From contig NC_019567.1 in NCBI RefSeq assembly GCF_000317895.1, forward strand, positions 1,550,001 to 1,614,000: a stretch of 64,000 bases of DNA, in the 5' to 3' direction. Below are positions 1 to 8,095 of the stretch, one piece after another. Positions within the stretch are counted from its first letter, which is position 1. Each line of letters opens with the position of its first letter. Under the pieces are notes generated by a model. That model made no database searches and was not told where the DNA came from. It saw only the letters and a program-made list of their open reading frames with translations. The translations under genes and the position numbers were made by a program. Source of the stretch: Bdellovibrio bacteriovorus str. Tiberius (GTDB lineage Bacteria > Bdellovibrionota > Bdellovibrionia > Bdellovibrionales > Bdellovibrionaceae).

Positions 1-193
1 AACGCTCCGCTTTCACGTAACGTCTGTTCTGAACGACACTGAAGTCGTCGTCTTTGGCTGCCCAGTATTTCTGCTCCAGCTTTTTGATGTCCAGCTTGTC
101 GCTGCCGCGTTGATCAGCTTTGCTGTCTGCCGCTTGCTGTGCAAATGCCTGAGATGCCGTCAGGATGAACATTACAATTGTCTTCTTCAACAT
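1..193 (-). CDS. Outer-membrane beta-barrel protein of the gliding cluster, N-terminal part only
   Basis: Partial gene: the first 64 codons lie in the window and the rest runs off the left edge. The frame opens with ATG at 193 and an 18-residue signal peptide ending AFA before QQAAD. The mature start is charged and contains the motif VVQNRRYVKAER. That motif resembles the beginning of the outer-membrane beta-barrel domain family found beside TonB-tail and TPR proteins in myxobacterial and Bdellovibrio gliding clusters (recognised from memory). It is the last gene of the operon visible here, 15 bases after the stop of the GltG-like gene. By analogy with GltA/B/H it would be the surface pore or anchor of the motor. 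The barrel strands themselves are outside the window, so the family call is moderate. Confidence 0.6.
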   Translation of the reverse strand, partial: MLKKTIVMFILTASQAFAQQAADSKADQRGSDKLDIKKLEQKYWAAKDDDFSVVQNRRYVKAER

Positions 194-208
194 GATATAA
201 CCCCCGCC

Positions 209-1675
209 TTAGTTTGTACTTTTGAATAAGAATGGATAAGTCACTAGCACGCGCGTTCCCCCCTGTGGAGCAGGAAACTTCCACGCGGCAACCCTATTCA
301 ATATACATCCCTCAACGGTTGCGTTCTTAAGTGTTGTGTCGCCAATAAGCTGCTGTTCAACCTGACCGGATGGACCGATCGTGAATTTCACAGCGACCTT
401 ACCGAACAGATCCGGTTTGGCACTCAGTTGTCTTTCATAGCAATACAGAATCTGACCCAGTTTGGATTTGATGTACTGAGCGATGATTTCGCGGTCCAGA
501 CCGCCGGTGATTTCACCTTCCTCTTCGATCAGACCCACGCCACCGGAACCAGTGCCGCCAGCTGCCAGCCCCCCCATGCCGGAAGCGCTGCCGCCACCGC
601 CACGGCCGACGGTACCAACACCGCCACCGGAACCTGCACCCTCGTTGCCCCAGTCACGACCGGAGCGTTCCATGCTGCCAACCGCAGCCAGGGCACGACC
701 GGAAGCACCGGAACCCGCTTTAACACCCGTGGCGATAACCACGTTGCCACTGCGTGCGGCTTGAGCGGAAACTTTACCCAGAAGCTGGGAAATACGACCG
801 CCGGAAAGGGATTTCATCATTTTTGAAACTTTGCTGCCACCAGTAGGCATCTCTGCCGTTTTCTGGTTTGCCGCTGGAGCTTGTTCTTTCACAACCACCT
901 GTTGGGCAGGGGCGGACTCCGCTTTTTTGCGTTTGGGCTTGATTTCAGTCTTTACGATGATTTTCTGCGCCGCTTTTGGCGGAGCCGCAACCACCTCAAG
1001 CTCCTGGGATTTCGGGGCGAACAAGCCCACAGTCACCAGGAACAAAGCCGCACCCAGAACGATGAACACACCTTTTTTGGAGTCTTCATCCATCAGCTGG
1101 TCTGTGGAAAGGCGGGCCATGCGGGCCGCGTCTTCCAAAGAAACGGTTCTTTGTTTCACTTCAAGGTCGCCAACCATTTGTTTGTGCCATTCCTGGGAAG
1201 GAACACAAGACACCACTGTTGGAGTCAGTGCCATGGAAGGTTTGAATTTTTTATTCATTGGCAGGATCTTGGTTTCAAGAACCTGATCGTTCTGCTTCAC
1301 GATGTAAAGCTGGAACTGCTTGCCGGCTTCACGTTGTTCTTTACCGGCTTTTTCCAGACGCAGATACAAATCCGCCTCTTTCACCACCGGAGTGAACTGC
1401 AGCGTGCAATCGCCGATTGTCAGGGATTTTTCCTCGTCCAGGCGCAAAGCCGGAGAACCCTTGGCAGAGGCACTGGTGTTCATGTCCATATCGACATACC
1501 ACCATGCACCGTCACGGTATTCAAAAAGACCCTGGATGCCCTTGGAATCCGGTGCGATGGAGATAACATCGGCCAGACGGGAGGACCCGAAGGTGTGTGT
1601 TGTGTTGTTGGATCTTAACTTCCAAGTTTTCGCCGTCCCGTTTTTCAGGGATTGACGTACAATCAACGTGAGCAT
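209..1675 (-). CDS. GltG-like FHA / transmembrane / TonB-tail (AgmX/PglI C-terminal) protein
   Basis: A 488-residue protein with four visible parts. Residues 1-100 form an FHA-like fold (FGSSRLADV, then a WWYVDMD strand). One transmembrane helix sits at about 202-219 (GVFIVLGAALFLVTVGLF). A periplasmic Lys/Pro/Ala stretch is followed by a glycine-rich linker at about 330-385. The C-terminal 100 residues match the AgmX/PglI or myxo_SS_tail type: YCYERQL, a KVAVKFTIGPSG strand, a Cys in EGCILNRV, and a YPFLF ending. In Myxococcus, GltG has an N-terminal cytoplasmic FHA domain and a TonB-like C-terminus that crosses the periplasm. The same layout next to TolQ/TolR and TPR genes supports the role of linking the inner-membrane motor to the outer membrane. 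A GAGG ribosome site precedes the ATG. Confidence 0.82.
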   Translation of the reverse strand: MLTLIVRQSLKNGTAKTWKLRSNNTTHTFGSSRLADVISIAPDSKGIQGLFEYRDGAWWYVDMDMNTSASAKGSPALRLDEEKSLTIGDCTLQFTPVVKEADLYLRLEKAGKEQREAGKQFQLYIVKQNDQVLETKILPMNKKFKPSMALTPTVVSCVPSQEWHKQMVGDLEVKQRTVSLEDAARMARLSTDQLMDEDSKKGVFIVLGAALFLVTVGLFAPKSQELEVVAAPPKAAQKIIVKTEIKPKRKKAESAPAQQVVVKEQAPAANQKTAEMPTGGSKVSKMMKSLSGGRISQLLGKVSAQAARSGNVVIATGVKAGSGASGRALAAVGSMERSGRDWGNEGAGSGGGVGTVGRGGGGSASGMGGLAAGGTGSGGVGLIEEEGEITGGLDREIIAQYIKSKLGQILYCYERQLSAKPDLFGKVAVKFTIGPSGQVEQQLIGDTTLKNATVEGCILNRVAAWKFPAPQGGTRVLVTYPFLFKSTN

Positions 1676-1690
1676 GTGTTACCTCATGAA

Positions 1691-1939
1691 TTAATTATTC
1701 AAGTAGAGAGCTGATTCACGGATGCGGCCATCCATATCTTTTTGCACATCGTAAAGAGGCATAAACTTGATGCCTCTTTTCTGCACAAGATAGGCGCCGT
1801 CAGGGTTCCGAATCGTTCCCTTAAGGTTCATGTCACCGAAATTGACTTCCTGGACTTTACGGACTGTTCTTTGTTTGGCAAAGCCAGTCGATGCTCCCAA
1901 GAGAATGAAAGCAACCATCGCTGTGATGATAGATTTCAC
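1691..1939 (-). CDS. Small exported protein of the gliding operon
   Basis: An 82-residue protein starting with GTG at 1939, preceded by a strong GGAGGG ribosome site; there is no in-frame ATG that keeps the signal peptide. Residues 1-21 are a signal peptide ending STGFA before KQRTVRKVQEV. The mature protein, about 60 residues, is basic and then mixed, with no cysteines and no membrane segment. It sits 15 bases after the TPR gene and 15 before the GltG-like gene, so it is certainly in the operon. I do not recognise the family. Its position suggests a periplasmic accessory of the motor, but that is inference only. Confidence 0.75.
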   Translation of the reverse strand: MKSIITAMVAFILLGASTGFAKQRTVRKVQEVNFGDMNLKGTIRNPDGAYLVQKRGIKFMPLYDVQKDMDGRIRESALYLNN

Positions 1940-1954
1940 TTGTACCCTCCATAA

Positions 1955-4900
1955 CTACAAGTCTCCCGAGATTACGTGCTGACCGACTTTGTTTTGATTT
2001 TTCAAATACTGTATTTTCTTACCCAACCAGTCGCGCATTTCCAATTGCTGACTGGCTTTAAATGCTCTTTCATAAGAATCCAGCGCAAGCGTTGGACTCT
2101 GTTTGTAGGTCTCAAACAAGTGAGCCTGCTGCAGAAGGAAATCAGTGTTGTCTTTCTTGCTGCCAAGCAGGTCTTTCACCACACTCAGTGCTTTGTCGAC
2201 TTCACCCTTCTGGGCGTAAGCTTCACTCATCAGAGTGCCCACGTTCAAAGTATACAATTGATCTTTAGAGATTGCAGACAAATTTTCAATTGCCTTCGTA
2301 AAATCTCCCTCTGAGAATGCCTTCACTCCAGCGAAAGTTTTCATTTCCGTCGAAGACATTTGCATGTCTAAAACTTTATCGAAAAACGGCATCGCGGAAT
2401 TCATGCCGTCTTCTTTGTAAAGCAGACGGGCTTTCTGGTAAACGTAAGGTGCGGCTTCCGGCTGGTTTTTCAACGCAGCTTCAATCATCCACAGCGCTTT
2501 GTCGTTATAACCGCGGGCATCAGCACCGACGCTGGCATAGAACAGCCCCAGGGCGCGCGTGTCTTTTTGTTTCGCAAGCTCCAGACCCAGTTTTTCCACC
2601 ATCTCGTACTGTCTAGAATAATAACAATTTCCTGCAACTTCGAGCGCGTTTACGTTCGCCAGCTGGCCGGTCAGAATTGCGCTTCTGTTGCAGGTTTTCG
2701 GAGTGCGGGTCTCAAAACGGGACACCTTGCCGATGGTCATATCAGAAGAAGCCGGCAGGTAAGCCGTCATCTTTTCCGGAGCAGGGTAGTGAGCCACTGG
2801 CGGAACTGTCTGATCCACACGGAAGGATGCGAAACTGCGCTCGTTCGTTGCGGCCTGACCTTTTGCTGCTGCCAGAACTTTCAGTTTGGCTTCGTTTTCA
2901 TTCTTCTTGTCCTGGATCGGAGCTGTCAGCTTGGCGATCTCGCCACGCAGAGCTTCCTGATCCGCAGGAGTCAAAGACGCTGGCAGAGGCATGTTTGTCA
3001 GACTTGAAATGAAGTTGTCATAACAACGGTCAATACCGCGCATGGCTTCCAGCTGCTGGAACGGGTCTTTGGACATTTTCAGCGTGGTGTAGTAAGCCGT
3101 GTGGGCCTTGTCCAGTTTTTCAGTCTTCATGGAAAGCACCATCGCGAATTTTTCCTCGCGGGCTTTCACGCTCTGGGAAACCAGTTCCTTTTCAAGAATG
3201 CGAGCCTGAATCAGGCGGGCTTCTGCACGGATTTCCGGAGCCACGTCACGACCGTTGGCTTTCATCGCCAGATCAAATGCCGCAGTTGTTTTGCCGGAAT
3301 CAAGCAAAGCTTTTGCACGATCGATCATGATCTGAGTCGTGTACGGCTCAAGCCCCTTTGCCAGGATCTGGTTCTGGATTTTTTCCAGTTCGCCAGAGCG
3401 TGGTTCGGCTTTGTAGGAATCCATCAGCTTGCCATAGATACGCTGCAAGGTTTTGTTGTCAGCCCCGTTCAGGATACCCATGTAAGCGGCGCGGGCTTCC
3501 TTGTTTTTCTTTTCCAGAAGATAGATGTCCGCCGCCAGCTCCAGGTGAGTGTTGCGGTTTTTCTTGTCCATGTCCGCGATCTTCAGAAGAGTCTCTGCGG
3601 ATTTGGAGATCTGACCGACATCAGCGTAAGCCTTGGCAGCTTCTTTCAAAGCGTCCAGGTTTCTTTTGTCGTCGGGATTCTTCTGTACGAACTTCATGGA
3701 AGCTTCAGCAGCATCATAGATGCGGCCTTCGCTGTATTGCAGGCTCAACGCCTGCCACAAAGCATCCTGCGCCAGTTTCGAGCCTTCGTGTTCTTTGGCG
3801 AAGGACATCAGCTTTTCGGAAGCCTGGTTCTTGTCGCCTGTTTTTGCGAATTCCTGAATCTCTGTGAAGTGCGCTTCTTCCATCAGTTTGTTCATGTTCT
3901 TCTTGCGGCCCTCATCAGAGCTGGAAGCCATGACTTTTTTGGAGAAGTCCTTGATGCCCGCATAGTCTTTGCGCAGGTTCATCATGTCCAGGATCAGGTC
4001 CTCTGATTTTTTCTTGGTTTCTGCGTTTTCAGCCCCTTTCAGGGATGTCAACGGCATCAGCCACTTTTCAGCCTCTGGATAGTTGGCTTCTTCGTAAGCG
4101 ATGTGACCGATTTTGAATTTGATCAAAGTCGCAAATTTGCCAGTCGGGTGCTTTGCCAGATAGTTGGACGCAAGCTCTTTGCGTTCAGCTTCTTTAAGCG
4201 GATCTTTTTTCTTTTCGATGCTCTTTTCTTTGGCATACAAAGCGGCATAGTGCGCATCATGTTTCATGACCGGTTCAGCGGATTTGTCGCCGACCATTTT
4301 GTACTGAACGCTGGCTTCGTCATACTTTTGCAGCTGGAACAGCAGTTCCGCGTAAGCAAAGCGCGTTTTCAGGTCCGGTTTCGTCGGGTCCTCGTTTTCC
4401 AGGATCAGTTTGAACAACTGCTGGGTCAGGTCCGAGAATTCCATGTTCTGTTTGTTCTTAAGCCAGATTTCCCACCATTTTTTTGCCATGTCCAGGCTGG
4501 TGTGACGGAAGCCTTCCACACAGGAAGACTCCAGAACGTCGACTTTCTGCATGCCTCTCCAGGCAGAGTCCTTTTTACAAAGGTCGGAAGCGTATTGCAG
4601 ATGGTTGATGACCTTGTCACGTCTTTTCAAAGTTTCGTTGGCTTCCACCAGGAACAGGTGAGAGCGCACAACATCCGGACCCATCGAACGTTTATCGATG
4701 TATTCTTCCAGGAAGATGTTCATCTCTTTCTGACGGCTGTGGGATTCGTAAAGTTTTGCCAGGTCGATCATGGACTGACCCAGTTCTTCTTCGGTGGCGA
4801 TGTCTTCAAAGAAAGAATAAAGCTTGTTGGCAGGATAAGAGTCACCAATGAACACCGTCAGGTCACGCATGGCCTCACGGCGCAGGTTGTGGCGATTGGT

Positions 4901-5668
4901 TGGAACTTCGCCGTCCTGCAGGGCTGGGTTGGTTTTTACAACCTGAACCAGTTTTTTGATGCCGTTTTCAGAATCGCGCATGTTGTAGTAAGCCCACGCG
5001 GCTTTGTACATGCCGTAGGAATAAACACGGCTGTTCGGGAATTTTTCAACGCGCAGGAAGTGTTCCAGCGCCTGGGCGAATTTACCCTGATCATAAAGCA
5101 GTTCACCGATCGCCAGCGTACCGTCAGCAATCAGCGGGGATTTTGGGAATTGAGAAAGCAGTTTGTTATAAAGAAGTTCCGACACCTTGTACTGCGCAAT
5201 CTGCTGATTGGCGAAGGCGTTATTGAACAGCACCGCATCCATTTGTTTGAAACGCGGGAAGTCCATTTCAAGTTTGGTGTAAATTTTGATCGCGCGTTTG
5301 ATGGCCTCAGAACCACGTTCGTTCGGCACCGGGAACGGCGAAAGCTTCATCAGGGGAGTGTCCTGATGAAGGTCAAAGAAGCGGCCGGACTTGGAGCGTC
5401 TCATGTACAGCTCCGCCAGGCGGTACCACAGATCAGCTTCGTTCTTGGCACCTTTGTTTTTTTTGATGATAACTTGCAGGGACTCAATAGCTCTGTTTTC
5501 AGAGCGAGTGATCATGATCTCGCTGCTGAAGGCCTTTTTCTCGTTATCGCTTTCACTGCCCTGGGTCATGCTGACTTCTGGAAGAAGCCCTTTGGTGTTT
5601 TTGTCGGCAGCAAAACAGTAATGTGAGAACAGATGAAATGCTAGAAGCAGAACTATTGTGCGAATCAT
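1955..5668 (-). CDS. Giant periplasmic TPR protein of the gliding machinery
   Basis: A 1237-residue exported protein made almost wholly of helical TPR-type repeats (for example ALEHFLRVEKFPNSRVYSYG and ALSVVKDLLGSKKDNTDFLL). I place the start at ATG 5668, not the longer 5695, because GGAG lies 9 bases upstream and the product then begins with a clean signal peptide, MIRTIVLLLAFHLF...CFA. The gene follows the second TolR gene by 4 bases. Myxococcus gliding clusters carry comparable very large TPR proteins (GltD, GltE and GltI classes) that work in the periplasm between motor and outer membrane. I cannot say which of these is the true orthologue. A Lys/Glu-rich central part may be partly coiled. 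Confidence 0.8.
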   Translation of the reverse strand: MIRTIVLLLAFHLFSHYCFAADKNTKGLLPEVSMTQGSESDNEKKAFSSEIMITRSENRAIESLQVIIKKNKGAKNEADLWYRLAELYMRRSKSGRFFDLHQDTPLMKLSPFPVPNERGSEAIKRAIKIYTKLEMDFPRFKQMDAVLFNNAFANQQIAQYKVSELLYNKLLSQFPKSPLIADGTLAIGELLYDQGKFAQALEHFLRVEKFPNSRVYSYGMYKAAWAYYNMRDSENGIKKLVQVVKTNPALQDGEVPTNRHNLRREAMRDLTVFIGDSYPANKLYSFFEDIATEEELGQSMIDLAKLYESHSRQKEMNIFLEEYIDKRSMGPDVVRSHLFLVEANETLKRRDKVINHLQYASDLCKKDSAWRGMQKVDVLESSCVEGFRHTSLDMAKKWWEIWLKNKQNMEFSDLTQQLFKLILENEDPTKPDLKTRFAYAELLFQLQKYDEASVQYKMVGDKSAEPVMKHDAHYAALYAKEKSIEKKKDPLKEAERKELASNYLAKHPTGKFATLIKFKIGHIAYEEANYPEAEKWLMPLTSLKGAENAETKKKSEDLILDMMNLRKDYAGIKDFSKKVMASSSDEGRKKNMNKLMEEAHFTEIQEFAKTGDKNQASEKLMSFAKEHEGSKLAQDALWQALSLQYSEGRIYDAAEASMKFVQKNPDDKRNLDALKEAAKAYADVGQISKSAETLLKIADMDKKNRNTHLELAADIYLLEKKNKEARAAYMGILNGADNKTLQRIYGKLMDSYKAEPRSGELEKIQNQILAKGLEPYTTQIMIDRAKALLDSGKTTAAFDLAMKANGRDVAPEIRAEARLIQARILEKELVSQSVKAREEKFAMVLSMKTEKLDKAHTAYYTTLKMSKDPFQQLEAMRGIDRCYDNFISSLTNMPLPASLTPADQEALRGEIAKLTAPIQDKKNENEAKLKVLAAAKGQAATNERSFASFRVDQTVPPVAHYPAPEKMTAYLPASSDMTIGKVSRFETRTPKTCNRSAILTGQLANVNALEVAGNCYYSRQYEMVEKLGLELAKQKDTRALGLFYASVGADARGYNDKALWMIEAALKNQPEAAPYVYQKARLLYKEDGMNSAMPFFDKVLDMQMSSTEMKTFAGVKAFSEGDFTKAIENLSAISKDQLYTLNVGTLMSEAYAQKGEVDKALSVVKDLLGSKKDNTDFLLQQAHLFETYKQSPTLALDSYERAFKASQQLEMRDWLGKKIQYLKNQNKVGQHVISGDL

Positions 5669-5672
5669 AAAC

Positions 5673-6176
5673 TTATTCTCCAACCATGGTGACAAGCTTC
5701 AGCTGAGGGAACCCCGCCATCGAAGCGGTGTACATCACTTTTCTCAGCGTCGCGTACGGCAGATCCTTGTCTGCCTGCAGAAGGATACGGCCCTCTTTCA
5801 CGTGGGCTTTGTCCTTCTCGGTTTCGGACTTGGCAATTTTATCCAGCTCCTGGAACAGAGGCTTGATGAAATTGGAGTCCTTGTCTTCCAGATCCTGAGG
5901 CAGGAAGTCGGCATTCTTGACGTCTGCAATCTTGGTCTGGTCAATTTTCAAAGCGTCCCCACTGAGTGACAGTTTGATGGACTCTGTGGCGTTGGTCATA
6001 GACGCGGACGTTGGCAGACGCAGGTTGTTTTCCGGGATGATCTGCACATCAGAAGTTGAATAGCTCTGCAGCAGGAACACCAGCATGATGGTGAACATAT
6101 CTGTCATGGAAGTGATATTCAGGCCGAACGTGGAGTTTTTCTTGGTCTTTGGCTCGTATCTGCGACGACGTGACAT
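5673..6176 (-). CDS. TolR/ExbD-family stator subunit with intact transmembrane Asp (AglQ/AglS-like)
   Basis: A 167-residue ExbD/TolR protein. It has an Arg-rich cytoplasmic start (MSRRRR), one transmembrane helix at about residues 22-42, and a periplasmic domain with the usual VPYDTI-like element seen as DLPYATLRKVMYTA. Asp26 in the helix start (ITSMTDMFTIMLV) corresponds to the proton-carrying Asp of ExbD/TolR/AglQ. The gene starts 3 bases after the first TolR gene, so the two are translated together. In Myxococcus, AglR with AglQ and AglS forms the proton channel that powers gliding. The presence of Asp26 here and its absence in the neighbour suggest this is the ion-carrying subunit. Confidence 0.85.
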   Translation of the reverse strand: MSRRRRYEPKTKKNSTFGLNITSMTDMFTIMLVFLLQSYSTSDVQIIPENNLRLPTSASMTNATESIKLSLSGDALKIDQTKIADVKNADFLPQDLEDKDSNFIKPLFQELDKIAKSETEKDKAHVKEGRILLQADKDLPYATLRKVMYTASMAGFPQLKLVTMVGE

Positions 6177-6179
6177 GTG

Positions 6180-6725
6180 TTAGCCCTCCATGGTGTTCGC
6201 AAAGATGATCTCTGGGAACATGTAGTTCGTTTCCACGTTTTTACCCTGTTTGGTATCGAAAACGGGGAACTTGGTGTTGGAGTCACGGGCCTGGCGGGCC
6301 TCGTCCATGATTTTCACGATGGTGTCGTAAGGAACCTTGCCGTCAGGGCTTAATTCCATTTTGAATACTTCAGGGTGTGCTTTTTTAACTTCCACCAGTT
6401 TCATGTGCAGGGTGCGCAGGTCATAGGCGCCGTCTTTCAAAGGAACGGTTTCCACTTTCTGCTGGCCTTTTTCAGTGATGATGATGCGAATGCCGTCTTT
6501 GGCATCGACTTCCATCGCCACATTGGTCGGAGTTTTTTGTTCATCCTGGCGCTGGATGGCTTCACTTACCACCTGCGGCAGTTCGGATTCGATCACCATC
6601 ACCTGAATGAAGGCAGAGGAAACCAGCAGTACCGGTACCAGCTTTACCATCACGGCAAGCAGGGGAGCCAAATCCAGCTCGAACTCACTGTTATGATCAA
6701 TTTTGATCTTGCGTGCGCGTCTCAT
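6180..6725 (-). CDS. TolR/ExbD-family subunit lacking the conserved transmembrane Asp
   Basis: A 181-residue protein with a basic N-terminus (MRRARKIKID), one transmembrane helix at about 20-42, and a periplasmic ExbD-like domain containing KVPYDTIVKIMDEARQ, a close match to the family's usual C-terminal motif. Where ExbD proteins read P-L-x-D-V-M, this one reads P-L-L-A-V-M (Ala24), with a lysine at position 28 inside the helix. The only acidic residue near the helix is Asp18, at its cytoplasmic edge. It therefore looks unable to carry protons by itself and probably pairs with the following TolR. It lies 56 bases after tolQ, behind a terminator-like hairpin. Confidence 0.85.
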   Translation of the reverse strand: MRRARKIKIDHNSEFELDLAPLLAVMVKLVPVLLVSSAFIQVMVIESELPQVVSEAIQRQDEQKTPTNVAMEVDAKDGIRIIITEKGQQKVETVPLKDGAYDLRTLHMKLVEVKKAHPEVFKMELSPDGKVPYDTIVKIMDEARQARDSNTKFPVFDTKQGKNVETNYMFPEIIFANTMEG

Positions 6726-6768
6726 AAAATCGTCCCATCCTTAGTTATGTAAGGTCCACCGCTCCGGG

Positions 6769-6793
6769 AAAAAGGCCTCCGTTAGGAGACCTT
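6769..6793 (-). terminator. Terminator-like hairpin with the tolQ stop codon in its loop
   Basis: On the minus strand AAGGTCTCC, loop TAAC, GGAGGCCTT is followed directly by more T residues (TTTTT in all) and CCCGG. The 9-bp stem is complete on this strand with one G-U pair; on the plus strand the same position is a mismatch, so the structure belongs to the operon transcript. The loop contains the tolQ TAA. It looks like an attenuator that would give more TolQ than TolR message. The U-tract is short, so termination would be partial. Confidence 0.55.
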
Positions 6794-7492
6794 CTGGCCT
6801 GGGGACGGAGGCGTCACACTTGGTGCAGCAACGTGATCAGGGAACACGTTCTGGCGGGTCAGGTTCGGGATATGAGCGCTGGTCAGAAGCTCAGTCAGCT
6901 TGGAGCACTTCTCTGACATTTCCTCGATCAATTGGTTTTGACGGGCAGTCAGGAAAGAGAAGAACACCATCGCCGGAATCGCCACTGCCAGACCCAAAGC
7001 CGTTGTATACATGGACACGGAGATACCGTGTGCCAGCAAGGCTTGTTTCTGTGCCGGATCGGCTGTCGCAACCGCCTGGAACGACAGGATCAGACCGTGG
7101 ATCGTACCCAACAGACCCAGCAATGTTGCCACGTTGGCAAGCATTGACAGATAGTGCAGACGTTTGGTGTACAAAGGCACGTTTTCGCTCAATGCGATAT
7201 CGTGAGCCTGGAAGATCGTGTCATCATCACGGTCCGCTTTTTCAAGGATCGTTTTGAAGGCAGAGGCCAATGGCTTTTTCTCAAGTTGCGCACAAAGAAG
7301 CAGGGCTTCATCGAGCTTTTTCGCCAGAACCAGGTTCTGAACTTTGCCCATGAACTCTTCGACATTCATTCCGTATTCTTTGTAAAGAGCTTTTGCGCGT
7401 TCTGCGACAAGTACCAGAGAACCGATACCCACCACAAGGATGCACCAACCGACGAAGCCGGAATCATTCATGAACTTTAAGAATGCCATCAT
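6782..7492 (-). CDS. TolQ/ExbB/MotA-family proton-channel subunit of the gliding motor (AglR-like)
   Basis: A 236-residue inner-membrane protein with three transmembrane helices: about residues 10-30 (VGWCILVVGIGSLVLVA), a second beginning SMLANVATLLGLLGTIHGLI, and a third containing VSMYTTALGLAVAIPAM. The LLGTIxGLI and TTALGLxVAIPA motifs are diagnostic of the TolQ/ExbB family. The start is ATG 7492, because AGGAGG lies 6 bases upstream; the open frame extends 8 codons further but without a ribosome site. The gene overlaps the end of the GYF-PilZ gene by 29 bases. With the two TolR proteins downstream it should form a proton-driven motor equivalent to Myxococcus AglR-AglQ-AglS. Confidence 0.88.
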   Translation of the reverse strand: MMAFLKFMNDSGFVGWCILVVGIGSLVLVAERAKALYKEYGMNVEEFMGKVQNLVLAKKLDEALLLCAQLEKKPLASAFKTILEKADRDDDTIFQAHDIALSENVPLYTKRLHYLSMLANVATLLGLLGTIHGLILSFQAVATADPAQKQALLAHGISVSMYTTALGLAVAIPAMVFFSFLTARQNQLIEEMSEKCSKLTELLTSAHIPNLTRQNVFPDHVAAPSVTPPSPGQKVS

Positions 7493-8084
7493 TTGTTTCC
7501 TCCTTGGAAACGCCACCGCGTGTCCATTTTGTTAATTGAGCCATACCGAGTTCTTGCACCGAGAGGAAACGAACAGCGTAATGCAAACCGGATTTTACGT
7601 TGAGTCTTTGCTTGGAGTAATTCTTGCGAATAATCTCACAAAGCACGTTGAATGTCTGAGGGTTCACCTCAGAAGGTCTAAAATTGAGCATGATTTTCTG
7701 ACCGGGCAGAAGCAGGGGATCGTTCAAAAGAACCAGCGCCCCGTTTTCACTCACACTCAAAGTGTGGCCGTCAAAAAAGTTGTGATCATTGTGCGCATAG
7801 ACTGGTGTTTCCAGATCCACGCGTGGACATTTTCTGTCTTTGAATGAGCCTGCGATATGATCCTTGGTTTCAATCAGTCTGCACAGGCGGTCTTTGGAAA
7901 ATTCCTGAAGATCGCCCAGTAAAGTCCAATTTTCCAGGTGCGAAGCCCATACGAAGTTGTAATCGTAGAGCTCGCCATTTTGGATCATCGTGATCAGTGA
8001 TCTGTACTCGTAGGGACCATATTTCATTTCCCCACGCAGAATATACCACTGCTGCTGATTAGTTGCTGTCTGTACCCCACCCAT
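7464..8084 (-). CDS. GYF_2-PilZ two-domain protein, candidate c-di-GMP receptor for the gliding motor
   Basis: A 206-residue soluble protein. Residues 12-62 form a GYF_2-type domain (WYILRGEMKYGPYEY, later FVWASHLENWTLLGD). Residues 80-180 form a PilZ domain: RKCPR gives the R84-x3-R88 c-di-GMP arginine motif, and SVSENG (110-115) stands for the usual D/N-x-S-x-x-G with its first residue changed to Ser. The C-terminal part has the expected beta-barrel strands (KSGLHYAVRFLSV). Its 3' end overlaps tolQ by 29 bases, so the two are probably translationally coupled. Myxococcus GltJ carries a GYF domain that contacts the motility GTPase system, which makes a motor-docking role for the GYF part reasonable. 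c-di-GMP binding is predicted, not shown. Confidence 0.82.
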   Translation of the reverse strand: MGGVQTATNQQQWYILRGEMKYGPYEYRSLITMIQNGELYDYNFVWASHLENWTLLGDLQEFSKDRLCRLIETKDHIAGSFKDRKCPRVDLETPVYAHNDHNFFDGHTLSVSENGALVLLNDPLLLPGQKIMLNFRPSEVNPQTFNVLCEIIRKNYSKQRLNVKSGLHYAVRFLSVQELGMAQLTKWTRGGVSKEETNDGILKVHE

Positions 8085-8095
8085 ACAACATCCTT

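Noticed and set aside
428-826. Overlapping Pro/Ala- and Thr/Ala-rich frames opposite the GltG-like gene
   Set aside because: They mirror the glycine-rich linker of that gene and have no independent start signals.
4103-5626. A 507-codon open frame on the plus strand
   Set aside because: It is fully antisense to the TPR gene, has a Phe/Val/Gln-rich composition typical of antisense reading of Lys/Glu/Ala-rich genes, no ribosome site and no recognisable domain.
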